DNA of 64,000 bases, from positions 124,001 through 188,000 of the forward strand of contig JAIQFS010000008.1 of NCBI GenBank assembly GCA_020073145.1. The letters run 5' to 3'. A program made the position numbers and the translations under genes. The stretch's first letter is position 1, and the number at the start of each line of letters is the position of its first letter. Shown in pieces: positions 44,039 through 53,293 of the stretch. The notes under the pieces were generated by a model that saw nothing but the letters and a program-made list of their open reading frames with translations, was not told the origin of the DNA and made no database searches. Source of the DNA: Terriglobia bacterium (GTDB taxonomy: Bacteria > Acidobacteriota > Terriglobia > Bryobacterales > Bryobacteraceae).

Positions 44039-44860
44039 ATGCGTGGATTGGCTTTATCGATTGCCTTAACCGCCGTGTCGCTGCCCGTGTGGGGCGCCGA
44101 CGCGATCAACAACAGCGCTCCCCCGGTCAATCCGGACGAAATCATACAGAAGTTCGCCGCCAAGGAGACCGAGTTTTCCCAGGCAAGAAACGACTACACC
44201 TACCGCCAGTCGGTGAAGATGGAGGAACTCGATCCCAGCGGCAATCCCACCGGCGGCAAATGGGAGATGGTCGAAGATATCATCTTCAGCCCCGACGGCA
44301 AGCGCATGGAGAAGGTTGTGTACGCCCCAGTCATCTCGCTCCAGAACATCATTCTGTCACCCGAAGACGAACAGGATTTGCGAAACGTCCAGCCCTTCGT
44401 GATGACCACCGCCGAGATTCCCGAGTACGACGTCAGCTATCTCGGCCGCGAAAAGGTCGACGAGATTGGCACCTACGTCTTCTCGGTGAAGCCCAAGAAA
44501 ATGGTGCAGGGCAAGCGCTACTTCGAAGGCCAGATCTGGGTGGATGACCGTGACCTGCAAATTGTCAAGACTTACGGCAAGGGTGTCGGCGTCATTAAGA
44601 AGAGCTCCGACAACCAGTTCCCCAAATTCGAAACCTACCGTGAGCAGATCGACGGCAAATACTGGTTCCCGACATATACGCGCGCCAACGACACGCTGCA
44701 CTTCAAGAGTGGGCAGGATCAGCGCATCCGCATGGTGGTGACTTACAAGGATTACAAGCACTACGAAGGCCGTTCCACCATCAAGTACGGCGAAGTGGTC
44801 GACGACTCCAAGAAACCCGCGGGCAAGCCGGACGCCGCGCCGCAAGCTGCGCCGAAGTAG
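44039..44860 (+). CDS. Periplasmic LolA-like outer-membrane lipoprotein-sorting family protein
   Basis: This ~273-residue protein has a signal peptide (MRGLALSIALTAVSLPVWGA). The mature region, with NPDEIIQKFAAKETEFSQARNDYTYRQSVKMEEL, IFSPDGKRMEKVVYAP and YFEGQIWVDDRDLQIVKTYGK, then FPKFETYREQIDGKYWFPTYT, has the strand pattern of LolA/LppX-like lipid-binding folds common in acidobacteria. The role is uncertain. GAGGGA four bases before ATG 44039 decides the start; the upstream ATG at 44024 has none. The C-terminus is Pro/Ala/Lys-rich. Confidence 0.72.
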   Translation: MRGLALSIALTAVSLPVWGADAINNSAPPVNPDEIIQKFAAKETEFSQARNDYTYRQSVKMEELDPSGNPTGGKWEMVEDIIFSPDGKRMEKVVYAPVISLQNIILSPEDEQDLRNVQPFVMTTAEIPEYDVSYLGREKVDEIGTYVFSVKPKKMVQGKRYFEGQIWVDDRDLQIVKTYGKGVGVIKKSSDNQFPKFETYREQIDGKYWFPTYTRANDTLHFKSGQDQRIRMVVTYKDYKHYEGRSTIKYGEVVDDSKKPAGKPDAAPQAAPK

Positions 44861-44929
44861 CGGCGGCCTGCGCCGGATCGATCGCACGGGCGAGCGGGGC
44901 GTCAGGCTCCGTTGCCTCGCGGCTCTCGG

Positions 44930-44942
44930 TAAAATCGTTGAC
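44930..44942 (+). promoter_or_regulatory. Putative leaderless promoter -10 (TAAAAT)
   Basis: TAAAAT (44930-44935) is followed by exactly 7 bases before the ATG of the DinB gene, with no Shine-Dalgarno site. Confidence 0.45.
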
Positions 44943-45509
44943 ATGACCTATTACGGACCGAAAGAGATCGCGGCTAGCTTCCGCAACGTCAGAAAGAACA
45001 CACTGACCGTCGCCGCGGACATTCCCGGCGACAAGTACGGTTTCGAGCCGGCGCCGGGTGCGCGCACCGTGGCTCAAACGCTCATCCATATCGCGAACAT
45101 TCCCCGCTTCCAGTTTGCGCTTCATCGCGACAGCAAGCTCAAGAGCCTTGCCGGGTTTGATTTCCAGAGTTTCATCGGCCCGATCCAGGCCGACGAGCAG
45201 AAGGCGCGGAGCAAGGACGAAATCATCCAGCGCTTGCGCGACGGGGGAGAAGAGTTCGCGTCTTGGGTGGCAAGCCTGTCCGACGACTTTCTCGGCGAAG
45301 TGGTGACCATGCCTCCCGGCGGACAGCCGCCCTCCCGAACGCGCTTCGATATGATCATCAGCGTCAAGGAGCACGAGATGCATCACCGCGGCCAACTCAT
45401 GCTGGTCGAGCGGATGCTGGGGATTGTGCCCCATCTGACGCGCGATATGCAGGCCCGCATGGCTCAAATGCAAGCCGCCGCGTCGCAAGGTCAGGCGGGC
45501 AAGTCCTAG
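44943..45509 (+). CDS. DinB-family protein
   Basis: This 188-residue four-helix-bundle protein has the three-histidine metal site of the DinB/YfiT family: [14 protein letters not shown], then [20 protein letters not shown]. The family includes thiol-dependent transferases and stress-induced proteins, but its reactions are mostly unknown. The last 20 residues are Gln/Ala-rich. Its stop shares the bases CTAG with the convergent uvrA stop. Confidence 0.87.
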   Translation: MTYYGPKEIAASFRNVRKNTLTVAADIPGDKYGFEPAPGARTVAQTLIHIANIPRFQFALHRDSKLKSLAGFDFQSFIGPIQADEQKARSKDEIIQRLRDGGEEFASWVASLSDDFLGEVVTMPPGGQPPSRTRFDMIISVKEHEMHHRGQLMLVERMLGIVPHLTRDMQARMAQMQAAASQGQAGKS

Positions 45510-48301
45510 GCGCGGGCCGGTGCCGGAGGGGGCGGCTCGGACGCCGTCCTTCCTTCGCCGATCGCCTTTCGCAGGGCTTCCGCGGTGTAGCTTTTCTTCG
45601 ACCTCATCACTTGCTCGGGCGTCCCGCTCGCCACTACCTTGCCGCCGTACTCGCCGCCGTCGGGGCCGAGATCGATGATCCAGTCCGCGGTCTTTACCAC
45701 GTCCAGGTTGTGTTCGATCACCACCACGGTGTTGCCTAGCTCCACCAGCCGCTGCAGCACGTCGAGCAGCTTCCGCACGTCGTCGAAATGCAGGCCCGTG
45801 GTGGGCTCGTCGAGCAAGTAGAACGTGCGGCCGGTCTGCCGCTTGCTCAGCTCCTTAGCCAGCTTGATGCGCTGCGCCTCGCCGCCCGAAAGCGTAGTCG
45901 ACGATTGCCCCAGATGCACGTACCCCAGGCCCACGTCGAATAGCGTTTGCAGCTTCGTGCGGATCTGCGGCAGGTTTTCCATCAGGGGCAGCGCTTCTTC
46001 CACCGTGGAGTCCAGCAGGTCGGCGATTGAATAATTCTTGTACTTCACCTGCAGAGTCTCTCGGTTGTACCGGCGTCCGCGGCACACGTCGCAGGTGACA
46101 TACACGTCCGGCAGGAAGTTCATCTCGATGCGCTTGAGCCCGTCCCCCTGGCAGGCTTCGCAGCGCCCGCCCTTCACGTTGAAGCTGAAGCGCCCTGGCT
46201 TATAACCGCGTTCGCGAGACTCCGGCAGCATGGCGTAAAGGTCGCGGATCGGCGTGAACAGGCCGGTATACGTCGCCGGGTTGGAACGCGGCGTGCGGCC
46301 GATGGGCGCCTGGTCGATGCGGATCACTTTGTCCAGCAGCGCAATGCCGTCGATGGAATCGTGCGCGCCCGGCTCTTCGTGCGAGCCGTAAATCTCCCGC
46401 GCCAGGGAGCGGTACAGGATCTCATTCACCAGCGTCGATTTACCGCTGCCCGAGACGCCCGTCACCACCGTCAACACGCCCAGCGGGATCTCCACGTCGA
46501 TGTTCTTCAAATTGTGCTCGCGCGCGCCGCGAATCACCAACGCCTTGCCGCTGGATTTGCGCCGCTGCGTCGGCACCGGAATCTTCAACGCGCCGGAGAG
46601 ATATTGCCCCGTGAGCGAAGCCGGATTCTTGGCGATGGATGCCGGCACTCCCGAGGCCACCAGGCAGCCCCCCAGACGCCCCGCTCCCGGGCCCAGGTCG
46701 ATCACGTAATCGGCGCGCTCGATGGTTTCGGCGTCGTGCTCCACTACCACCACCGTGTTGCCCAGGTCGCGCAAGTGCGTCAGGGTTTCGAGCAGCCGCC
46801 CATTGTCGCGCGGGTGCAGGCCGATGGAGGGCTCGTCCAGCACGTACAACACGCCGCGCAGCTTCGATCCGATCTGTGTCGCCAGGCGGATCCGCTGGGC
46901 TTCTCCGCCGGAAATCGTGGCCGCCGAGCGGTTCAGGCTCAGGTAGTCCAGTCCTACCGCCGACAGAAACTCCAGACGCCGCCGGATCTCGTCCAGCACG
47001 CGCCCGGCGATCTGCATCTCCCGGTCGTGAAATTCCCAGTTGCGCACCGTCACCAGGGCGCGCGCCAATGGCAGCGACGTGAATTCGTCGATCGAAAAAT
47101 TCTTGACCCGCACCGACAGGCTCGAAGGCCGCAGCCGCTTGCCGTGGCACGCCTGACACTGCGAAGGCGACATGTACTCCGTCAGCCATTCCCGGTAGTT
47201 GTCGCTGGATGACTCGTAGCCTTCGTCCAGAATTCCGAAGATCCCTGGCGTTCCCTCCGAGCCTTCCAGCAGCAGTTTTTGCGTCTTCTCCGGAAACTGG
47301 TCGAACCGGGTATTCAGGTTGATGCGGTGCTTGCGCGCCAGTTCGCTCAACCGAAGCTGCATAAGAGATGAGCTGCCGCCCGGCCCGAGGCCGCCATCGA
47401 ACAACGGCTTGGACGGGTCCACAATCACTTTCGCTTCGTCGAATGACCACTTGCTGCCCAGCCCGGTGCATTCCTCGCACGCGCCGTACGGGCTGTTGAA
47501 CGAGAACGACCGCGGCTCCAGTTGCGGCACGCTCGATCCGCACTCCGTGCACGCCAGTTTCTGCGAATAGAGCCGCTCTTCGCCGTTGACTACCGCGATC
47601 AGCACCAGCCCGCTGGCCAGCTTGGTGGCCGTGTCGATCGACGCTTCCAGCCGCTTCTCAATCCCCGGCTTGACCAGCAGCCGGTCCACCACCACCTCGA
47701 TGGTGTGATTCTTGCGCTTGTCGAGCGGGATGTCGTCTTCCAGCGAACGCAGGATGCCGTCAACGCGGGCCCGCACGAAACCCTGCTTGGCCAGCTTCTC
47801 CAGGTCCTTCTTGTATTCGCCCTTCCGCCCGCGCACCACCGGCGCCAACACCATGATGCGGTCGTCCGGCCGCAGCGCCAGCACGTGCTGCAGAATCTGT
47901 TCGGTGGTTTGGCGCGAGATCTCGTTCCCGCATACGGGGCAGTGCGGCACCCCGATCGAGGAATACAGCAGCCTCAGGTAGTCGTAGATTTCCGTGATGG
48001 TGCCCACGGTCGAGCGCGGGCTGCGGCTGGTGGTCTTCTGTTCGATCGAAATCGCCGGGCTCAGACCGTCGATCGAATCGACGTCCGGCCGCTCCATCTG
48101 ATCCAGGAACTGGCGCGCGTAGGTCGACAGAGTCTCCACGTACCGCCGCTGGCCTTCGGCATAAATCGTGTCGAACGCCAGGGAGGACTTGCCGGAGCCG
48201 CTGAGTCCCGTGATCACGGTTAAGGTATTGCGCGGGATCTCGATGTCGATGTTTTTCAAGTTGTGCTGGCGCGCGCCATGCACCGTGATCCGGTCCAGCA
48301 T
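45506..48301 (-). CDS. uvrA: Excinuclease ABC subunit UvrA
   Basis: This 931-residue protein is close to the usual ~940 and has two ABC ATPase halves: Walker [14 protein letters not shown] and [13 protein letters not shown], each with ABC signature ([12 protein letters not shown] and [12 protein letters not shown]) and Walker [14 protein letters not shown] and [13 protein letters not shown]. Zinc fingers are present (CTECG...CEEC and CEACQGDG...CDVCRG). It recognises DNA damage and loads UvrB for nucleotide excision repair. The C-terminal tail is Pro/Ala-rich. Confidence 0.97.
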   Translation of the reverse strand: MLDRITVHGARQHNLKNIDIEIPRNTLTVITGLSGSGKSSLAFDTIYAEGQRRYVETLSTYARQFLDQMERPDVDSIDGLSPAISIEQKTTSRSPRSTVGTITEIYDYLRLLYSSIGVPHCPVCGNEISRQTTEQILQHVLALRPDDRIMVLAPVVRGRKGEYKKDLEKLAKQGFVRARVDGILRSLEDDIPLDKRKNHTIEVVVDRLLVKPGIEKRLEASIDTATKLASGLVLIAVVNGEERLYSQKLACTECGSSVPQLEPRSFSFNSPYGACEECTGLGSKWSFDEAKVIVDPSKPLFDGGLGPGGSSSLMQLRLSELARKHRINLNTRFDQFPEKTQKLLLEGSEGTPGIFGILDEGYESSSDNYREWLTEYMSPSQCQACHGKRLRPSSLSVRVKNFSIDEFTSLPLARALVTVRNWEFHDREMQIAGRVLDEIRRRLEFLSAVGLDYLSLNRSAATISGGEAQRIRLATQIGSKLRGVLYVLDEPSIGLHPRDNGRLLETLTHLRDLGNTVVVVEHDAETIERADYVIDLGPGAGRLGGCLVASGVPASIAKNPASLTGQYLSGALKIPVPTQRRKSSGKALVIRGAREHNLKNIDVEIPLGVLTVVTGVSGSGKSTLVNEILYRSLAREIYGSHEEPGAHDSIDGIALLDKVIRIDQAPIGRTPRSNPATYTGLFTPIRDLYAMLPESRERGYKPGRFSFNVKGGRCEACQGDGLKRIEMNFLPDVYVTCDVCRGRRYNRETLQVKYKNYSIADLLDSTVEEALPLMENLPQIRTKLQTLFDVGLGYVHLGQSSTTLSGGEAQRIKLAKELSKRQTGRTFYLLDEPTTGLHFDDVRKLLDVLQRLVELGNTVVVIEHNLDVVKTADWIIDLGPDGGEYGGKVVASGTPEQVMRSKKSYTAEALRKAIGEGRTASEPPPPAPARA

Positions 48302-48375
48302 AGATGTTAATAATGGAAGTGGGTGAAGTTCTTATTGTAACTGGTCCGTCAATTGCGCTATAAAAAAGACCAATC

Positions 48376-48720
48376 GTGAACAACTGCGCCAATTGTGGAA
48401 AACCGTTGCGACGGGTGCGCCGGTCGCTCTGGGAGCGGGTCAGCTATGCGGCCATTTACAAATGCAAGGGATGTCAGCGCGAAGAGTATGAACCGCGCCG
48501 GTTCAAATATCACTTCGGGCCCTACGTCCAATGTCCCCGCTGCGGAACGGTTAAAGTGAGTAAATTGCTGCATCGGGACAAGATCGATCGCATGCATTGG
48601 GGTCTGCTGACCCTGGTCGAGTTGGTGGTGAGCGGCGGACAGCTGTTTCATTGCCGCTTCTGCCGCCGACAATTCTATGACCGGCGCACGCTGTCCCCCA
48701 ACGCGCCCGCCGGTGCGTAA
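48376..48720 (+). CDS. Small multi-CxxC zinc-ribbon protein
   Basis: This 114-residue protein has four CxxC pairs: CANCG, CKGC, CPRC and CRFC. They are spread in two zinc-ribbon-like modules, with an aromatic middle part (YHFGPYVQCP) and a short hydrophobic stretch (GLLTLVELVVSGG). It probably binds two zinc ions; no function is known. The start is GTG 48376. A TATAAA hexamer at 48359-48364 lies 11 bases before it, and there is no Shine-Dalgarno site. It is divergent from uvrA. Confidence 0.72.
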   Translation: MNNCANCGKPLRRVRRSLWERVSYAAIYKCKGCQREEYEPRRFKYHFGPYVQCPRCGTVKVSKLLHRDKIDRMHWGLLTLVELVVSGGQLFHCRFCRRQFYDRRTLSPNAPAGA

Positions 48721-48774
48721 GCCGATGAGCGTGCCTTTGGAGCCGGTGGATCTGCGCGAACTTGCCGGTAGGCC

Positions 48775-49731
48775 ATGACCGGCCCCGGCGATCCTCCCCT
48801 TGCGGCCAACCCCCTGCGCCTCACCCTGAACCCTGGAGACGCTGGTAAGCGCCTGGACCAGCTGATCCACGAGCACCTGCCGCAATTCAGCCGCTCGCGC
48901 ATTCAGGAATGGATCCGCGCCGGTCGAGTGGCGGTGAACGGCGCCCCGCAACGCGCGTCTCGTGCCATGCGCGCGGGCGATGTTGTCGCAGTCAACCCAG
49001 CCGCGCCGCCTCCCCTGCACGCCACCGCGGAGGATATTCCGCTGCGCGTGCTCTATGAGGACAAGGACCTGGTGGCCATCGACAAGCCCGCCGGCATGGT
49101 CGTGCACGCCGGCGCCGGTGTCCATTCCGGCACCCTGGTCAACGCGTTGCTGCATCGCTTTGCCTCGCTTTCCAGCGCCGGGGGCGCGCTGCGGCCGGGC
49201 ATCGTTCACCGTCTCGACCGCTTCACCAGCGGTGTCCTGCTCGTAGCCAAGAATGACGCTGCTCATCATGCTTTGGCCGCGCAGTTTGCTGGCCGCCAGG
49301 TGGAGAAGGTCTATGTGGCGTTGGTCCACGGCGTCGTGAAGCCGCAGACCGGCCGGATCGAGCGCCCGATCGCCCGCGATCCCGGGCGGCGCACCCGGAT
49401 GACCGCGCGTCTCGAGCAGGGCCGCGCGGCTTGGAGCGAATACCGCGTACTGCGCCGGTTTGCCGGATTCACCCTTCTCGAAGTCCGCATCGGCACGGGG
49501 CGTACGCATCAGATCCGAGTCCACCTGTCGAGCCTCGGGCACCCCGTAACCGGTGATACGCTGTATGGCGCGCCCGCGAAGGTTCCCGGCCAGCCGCCGC
49601 TCGAACGCTTCTTCCTCCACGCGCATCGCATCCGTTTCTGCCAGCCGTCCACCGGGCAGCCGGTCGTGGTCGAGGCGCCGTTGCCGCCGGAATTGGAGGC
49701 GTGGATGGCCGGTCTCGAGCTTGCTCGTTAA
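48775..49731 (+). CDS. rluD: RluA-family 23S rRNA pseudouridine synthase (RluD-like)
   Basis: This 318-residue protein has an S4 RNA-binding domain (DAGKRLDQLIHEHLPQFSRSRIQEWIRAGRVAVNG). The catalytic domain follows, with DLVAIDKPAGMVVHAG, the active-site aspartate in VHRLDRFTSGVLLVAKND and EVRIGTGRTHQIRVHLSSLGHPVTGDTLYG. It isomerises uridines in 23S rRNA. The RluD subgroup is suggested by the S4 domain, but the position modified cannot be proven. The ATG at 48775 overlaps the stop of a 17-codon upstream frame (48725-48778). Confidence 0.9.
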   Translation: MTGPGDPPLAANPLRLTLNPGDAGKRLDQLIHEHLPQFSRSRIQEWIRAGRVAVNGAPQRASRAMRAGDVVAVNPAAPPPLHATAEDIPLRVLYEDKDLVAIDKPAGMVVHAGAGVHSGTLVNALLHRFASLSSAGGALRPGIVHRLDRFTSGVLLVAKNDAAHHALAAQFAGRQVEKVYVALVHGVVKPQTGRIERPIARDPGRRTRMTARLEQGRAAWSEYRVLRRFAGFTLLEVRIGTGRTHQIRVHLSSLGHPVTGDTLYGAPAKVPGQPPLERFFLHAHRIRFCQPSTGQPVVVEAPLPPELEAWMAGLELAR

Positions 49732-49755
49732 GACCCCTGGGCTATAATTGGGGCT
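49721..49755 (+). promoter_or_regulatory. Promoter with TATAAT 7 bases before ATG (leaderless)
   Basis: TTGCTC (49721-49726), a 16-base spacer and a consensus TATAAT (49743-49748) are followed by exactly 7 bases before the ATG at 49756. No ribosome site fits, so the mRNA should begin at or next to the start codon. Confidence 0.6.
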
Positions 49756-50703
49756 ATGAAGGTTTGGGTTCTTTTCGCCGCGCTGAGCGCACTGGCGGCG
49801 ATCCTCGTCGCAGCCGATGAGAAACCCACCCCGCCCTTGGCCGCTCCCGCCGTCGAAAGCGACCAACCCACCCGCATCCTGGTGGACGTGACGCGCGTCA
49901 ACATGCTGTTCACCGTCACCGACAAGAAGGGCCGCTTCATCACCGACCTGAATAAAGACGATTTTGAGGTGATCGAGTACAAGAAGCCGCAGGTCATCCA
50001 GGAATTCACCGCTGAGTCCGACCTTCCCCTGCGCATCGGCATTCTGGTGGATACCAGCAGCAGTATCCGCGACCGGTTTCGTTTTGAGCAAGAGGCCGCC
50101 ATCCAATTCCTCAATAGCGTGATCCATCCCGGCGTGGACAAGGCCATGGTGGTGAGCTTCGACACCTCGGCCGAGCTGGTGTCAGACCTCATTGATGATC
50201 CGGAAAAACTGGATACTTCCATCCGCAACCTCCGCCCCGGCGGCGGCACTTCGTTGTATGACGCGATTTTCTTCGCCTGTCGCGACAAACTCCAGCAGGA
50301 TCAGCCCAAGCACAAGTTCCGCCGGGCCTTGGTCATCGTCTCCGACGGCGAGGACAACCAGAGCCGATACAGCCGCGACCAGGCCCTCGAAATGGCCCAG
50401 AAGGCCGACGCCGTCATCTATGCCATTTCCACTAATATTTCGCATACCGACACCGATGGCGACAAGGTCTTGCGATATCTGACCCAGGAGACCGGGGGCC
50501 ATGCCTTCTTCCCCTTCAAGGTCGAGGACCTGGAGCAGTCCTTTGAGAACATCGCCAATGAGCTGCGCCATCAGTACAATATCTTCTACCGGCCCGAACC
50601 GCTGAAAACCGACGGCTTGTATCACACCGTGGAACTCCGGGTGAAAGGCCGCAAAGACCTGGTCGTGCGCGCCCGCAAGGGCTACTACGCGCCCAAAATG
50701 TAG
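49756..50703 (+). CDS. VWFA-related acidobacterial secreted protein
   Basis: This 315-residue protein has a signal peptide (MKVWVLFAALSALAAILVAAD). The family leader is VDVTRVNMLFTVTDKKGRFITDLNKDDFEVIE. The von Willebrand A domain has MIDAS DTSSSI, RPGGGTSLYDAIFFAC (MIDAS Thr) and LVIVSDGEDNQSRYS. The C-terminal YYAPKM block resembles other TIGR03436-type proteins. It is likely periplasmic or surface-associated, with an unknown ligand. A GNAT acetyltransferase gene starts directly after its stop. Confidence 0.87.
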   Translation: MKVWVLFAALSALAAILVAADEKPTPPLAAPAVESDQPTRILVDVTRVNMLFTVTDKKGRFITDLNKDDFEVIEYKKPQVIQEFTAESDLPLRIGILVDTSSSIRDRFRFEQEAAIQFLNSVIHPGVDKAMVVSFDTSAELVSDLIDDPEKLDTSIRNLRPGGGTSLYDAIFFACRDKLQQDQPKHKFRRALVIVSDGEDNQSRYSRDQALEMAQKADAVIYAISTNISHTDTDGDKVLRYLTQETGGHAFFPFKVEDLEQSFENIANELRHQYNIFYRPEPLKTDGLYHTVELRVKGRKDLVVRARKGYYAPKM

Positions 50704-51147
50704 GTGGCTGCACCGACTCCGCCCCCCTCCATCCCGCTGGTTCGCCGCGGTGAGCCCTCCGACCTGGACGCCATTCGCACCATTCAGAAGGCCAGCCCGG
50801 AAGCCGCCCACTGGGACGTGAGCGAATACCTCCACCACGACCTGCGCGTGGCAGTGCATGGAGCCCGCATCGCCGGCTTTCTGGTGACCCGTACACTCGC
50901 TCCCGGTGAGTCGGAAATCCTCAACCTGGCGGTGGCCCCCGAGTCCCGGCGTCACGGCGTCGCGCGAGCCCTGCTGGCGGCCTATTTGCGCCACGTCACC
51001 GGGGAGGTATACCTGGAGGTTCGCGCCTCCAACGAGGCTGCCCAGGAGTTCTACAAGTCCCTAGGATTTAAGGCGGTTACTCAACGGCGTGAGTACTATT
51101 CCTCGCCGATGGAAACAGCTATTGTCATGAAGTTTCATTCATGTTAA
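50704..51147 (+). CDS. rimI: GNAT acetyltransferase, RimI-like
   Basis: This 147-residue GNAT protein has the acetyl-CoA loop VAPESRRHGVARALLAAYL. It also has the RimI-type segments EILNLAVAPESRR and VYLEVRASNEAAQEFYKSLGFKAVTQRREYYSSP. RimI acetylates the N-terminus of ribosomal protein S18, though some relatives act on other proteins. The GTG start at 50704 directly follows the previous stop codon, so it depends on coupling. Confidence 0.82.
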   Translation: MAAPTPPPSIPLVRRGEPSDLDAIRTIQKASPEAAHWDVSEYLHHDLRVAVHGARIAGFLVTRTLAPGESEILNLAVAPESRRHGVARALLAAYLRHVTGEVYLEVRASNEAAQEFYKSLGFKAVTQRREYYSSPMETAIVMKFHSC

Positions 51148-51260
51148 GGTGCGAATAGCGGTGATGCCGCCTCTCAAAAAAACGTCAGAGATTACCCACC
51201 GAGCCTTGCTTCGGAACCAACCGACTCGGCGTGGCAACCTCGTAGGAGGGTTTGCCTAAC

Positions 51261-51497
51261 ATGGAACGGAACGCACAGGAAGAGTTGAAAGCGCATCTGA
51301 TGCAGACCAACGAAGAGTTTCGCCAGTTGGCCGCCCAGCACTCCGAATTCGCGAGCAAGCTGGACGCACTGCTGGTGCATCCCCATCTGACCTATGAAGA
51401 ACAGTTGGAGGAGACGCGCCTGAAAAAGCTGAAACTCCGTTTGAAAGATCAGATGGAAGCGATCGTGAGCCAATACCGGTCTCAACGGGTCGCGTAA
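51261..51497 (+). CDS. YdcH/DUF465-like small coiled-coil protein
   Basis: This ~78-residue, highly charged helical protein (MERNAQEELKAHLMQTNEEFRQLAAQHSEF, then LTYEEQLEETRLKKLKLRLKDQMEAIV) matches the short two-helix DUF465 pattern. Function unknown. ATG 51261 lies about ten bases after GGAGGG. An intrinsic terminator follows, so it may be the end of its transcription unit. Confidence 0.75.
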   Translation: MERNAQEELKAHLMQTNEEFRQLAAQHSEFASKLDALLVHPHLTYEEQLEETRLKKLKLRLKDQMEAIVSQYRSQRVA

Positions 51498-51532
51498 CAT
51501 CGGGTGCGCGCAGTTCTCGGGAGTTCTTTTGG

Positions 51533-51562
51533 CCCGGTCGGCCTCGGCTGACCGGGCTTTTG
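51533..51562 (+). terminator. Intrinsic terminator
   Basis: GCCCGGTCGGC (51533-51543) and GCTGACCGGGC (51548-51558) pair over 11 bases with one G:U, closing a CTCG loop, and TTTT follows. This is a textbook Rho-independent terminator downstream of the YdcH-like gene. Confidence 0.85.
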
Positions 51563-51580
51563 GTTTGTAGGGGCTTGTAA

Positions 51581-51853
51581 ATGATGGAACCGGAGCCGAT
51601 CCGCATCCCCATCACCGACGTGTTCGACCTCCATACCGTGCCGCCCAAAGATGTCCAGGGTGTCGTGGAGGAGTATTTACGGGAGGCTCACCGGATGGGG
51701 CTGAAGGCCCTGCGCATCATCCACGGCCGCGGCGTAGGCGTGCAGCGCGAGATGGTTCGCGGAATTCTGACCCGTACGGACTTCGTGGCCGACTTCCACG
51801 ATGCCCCGGCCGAGGCGGGTGGCTGGGGGGCCACGGTGGTCACACTACGCTAA
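51581..51853 (+). CDS. Smr-domain protein
   Basis: This 90-residue stand-alone small MutS-related domain has FDLHTVPPKDVQGVVEEYLREAHRMGLKALRIIHGRGVGVQREMVRGIL, with the conserved DLH and HGRG motifs. Smr domains nick or bind branched DNA or RNA; some cleave mRNA at stalled ribosomes. The role here is unknown. It begins about 20 bases after an intrinsic terminator, so it may have its own promoter or rely on read-through. Confidence 0.88.
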   Translation: MMEPEPIRIPITDVFDLHTVPPKDVQGVVEEYLREAHRMGLKALRIIHGRGVGVQREMVRGILTRTDFVADFHDAPAEAGGWGATVVTLR

Positions 51854-52006
51854 ACTGCTCCCGGAACCGGCATCGTTCGGGGCTGGCACGCAGTTTCCCA
51901 GAAACGAACACCTGGAACTTTGCTTCCCATTCCCTCGTCTGAAGCGTCATACTGTTACGCGGACGGGAATTGGCCCGTGTCGTGCCCTTTCCCTGCGGGG
52001 ACCCGA

Positions 52007-53266
52007 ATGGACATACCACGTACAGGAGCCCGGAGAAAGAAAATCATCCGGGGAATTGTTGTCGGAGTGGTGCTGTTGGCGGCGATTCCAGCAGTCTTCG
52101 TCGCGCTCTCGCGCTTGAAACCGGCCGCTCCCAGCGTAGAAATGTCCACGCTCTGGCCGGATACGGTGAAACGGGGGCCGATCCTCCTCGAGGTACGCGG
52201 TCTGGGCACGCTGGTTCCGGAAGACACCATGCTGATCCCAGCCACCACGGACGGGAGGGTGCAGCGCATCCTGATCAAGCCCGGAACGCCGGTCAAGGCT
52301 GACTCGGTCGTCATGATCCTCACCAGCCAGGAACTCGACACGGCGTTATTGAGCGCTGAATACGCCCTAAAAGCCGCCGAGGCGGACTACGCCAACCTGA
52401 AAGTTACTCTGGAAAAAAACAAGATCGACCTGCAGGCGACGGCTGCCCAGGTGGGCGCGGATTACAGCACGGCCAAGCTCAAGGCCGACCGCGATTCCGC
52501 CCTCTCTAAGGAAGGTCTTTTTTCCGGAGTAGATGCCAAGATTTCGGGAGTCGCGGCCGACGAGCTCAAGGGCCGTTATGATCTCGAGCAAAAGCGCCTC
52601 GCCATCAATTCCGAAGCCGAGGAAGCTCAACTGGCGGCACAGCAGGTGAAAGTCGAACAATTGCGCGCCGATTACAACCTGAAGAAGAGCCAGGTGGACC
52701 AGCTGAAAGTGCGGGCCGGCGTCGAGGGCATGCTGCAGCAGCTGCCTGCGCCTGTGGAAGAAGGCCAGAAAGTGGCGGCAGGCACCCCGCTGGCGAAGGT
52801 TTCCCAGCCCTCCAAGCTGAAAGCGGAGCTGAAGATCGCGGAAACGCAGGTCAAGGATATCGCCATCGGCCAGCCAGCCACCATCGACACCCGTAATGGC
52901 CTGATCGAAGGCCACGTGTCGCGCATCGATCCGTCCATTCTGAACGGAACCGTCACTGTGGATGTGGCGTTGAAGGGGCCGCTGCCGGCCGCTGCGCGGC
53001 CGGACTTGAGCGTGGACGGCACGATTCAGCTGGCCAAACTGAATGACGTGGTCTATGTCGGCCGGCCGGTCTTCGGCCAGCAGGACAGCACAGTGCAGCT
53101 TTTCAAGGTCGAGCCGGACGGCCAGTATGCCAACAAGGTGAAGGTCGCCTTCGGCCGGAGCTCGGTCAACACCATTGAGATCAAGAGCGGGTTGCAGGTC
53201 GGCGACAAGGTCATCTTGTCGGACATGTCGGCGTACGACAGTTACGATCGCATCCGGCTGAACTAA
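52007..53266 (+). CDS. HlyD-family periplasmic adaptor (efflux membrane-fusion protein)
   Basis: This ~419-residue protein has an N-terminal membrane anchor (IIRGIVVGVVLLAAIPAVFVAL). A barrel-sandwich hybrid half follows (GRVQRILIKPGTPVKADSVVMILTS), then a long alpha-helical hairpin (residues ~110-250, KAAEADYANLKVTLEKNKIDL) and the returning half (GMLQQLPAPVEEGQKVAAGTPLAKVS). It would bridge an inner-membrane ABC transporter to an outer-membrane channel. Two ATPase genes follow, but no permease. The ATG at 52007 has no ribosome site; the frame is open further upstream. Confidence 0.87.
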   Translation: MDIPRTGARRKKIIRGIVVGVVLLAAIPAVFVALSRLKPAAPSVEMSTLWPDTVKRGPILLEVRGLGTLVPEDTMLIPATTDGRVQRILIKPGTPVKADSVVMILTSQELDTALLSAEYALKAAEADYANLKVTLEKNKIDLQATAAQVGADYSTAKLKADRDSALSKEGLFSGVDAKISGVAADELKGRYDLEQKRLAINSEAEEAQLAAQQVKVEQLRADYNLKKSQVDQLKVRAGVEGMLQQLPAPVEEGQKVAAGTPLAKVSQPSKLKAELKIAETQVKDIAIGQPATIDTRNGLIEGHVSRIDPSILNGTVTVDVALKGPLPAAARPDLSVDGTIQLAKLNDVVYVGRPVFGQQDSTVQLFKVEPDGQYANKVKVAFGRSSVNTIEIKSGLQVGDKVILSDMSAYDSYDRIRLN

Positions 53267-53293
53267 TCGGTCCGGAGTTTCGTAGGAGAGGGA

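Noticed and set aside
48725-48778. 17-codon upstream frame (MSVPLEPVDLRELAGRP) whose TGA overlaps the rluD ATG
   Set aside because: No ribosome site and no attenuation-type codon run; could be chance.
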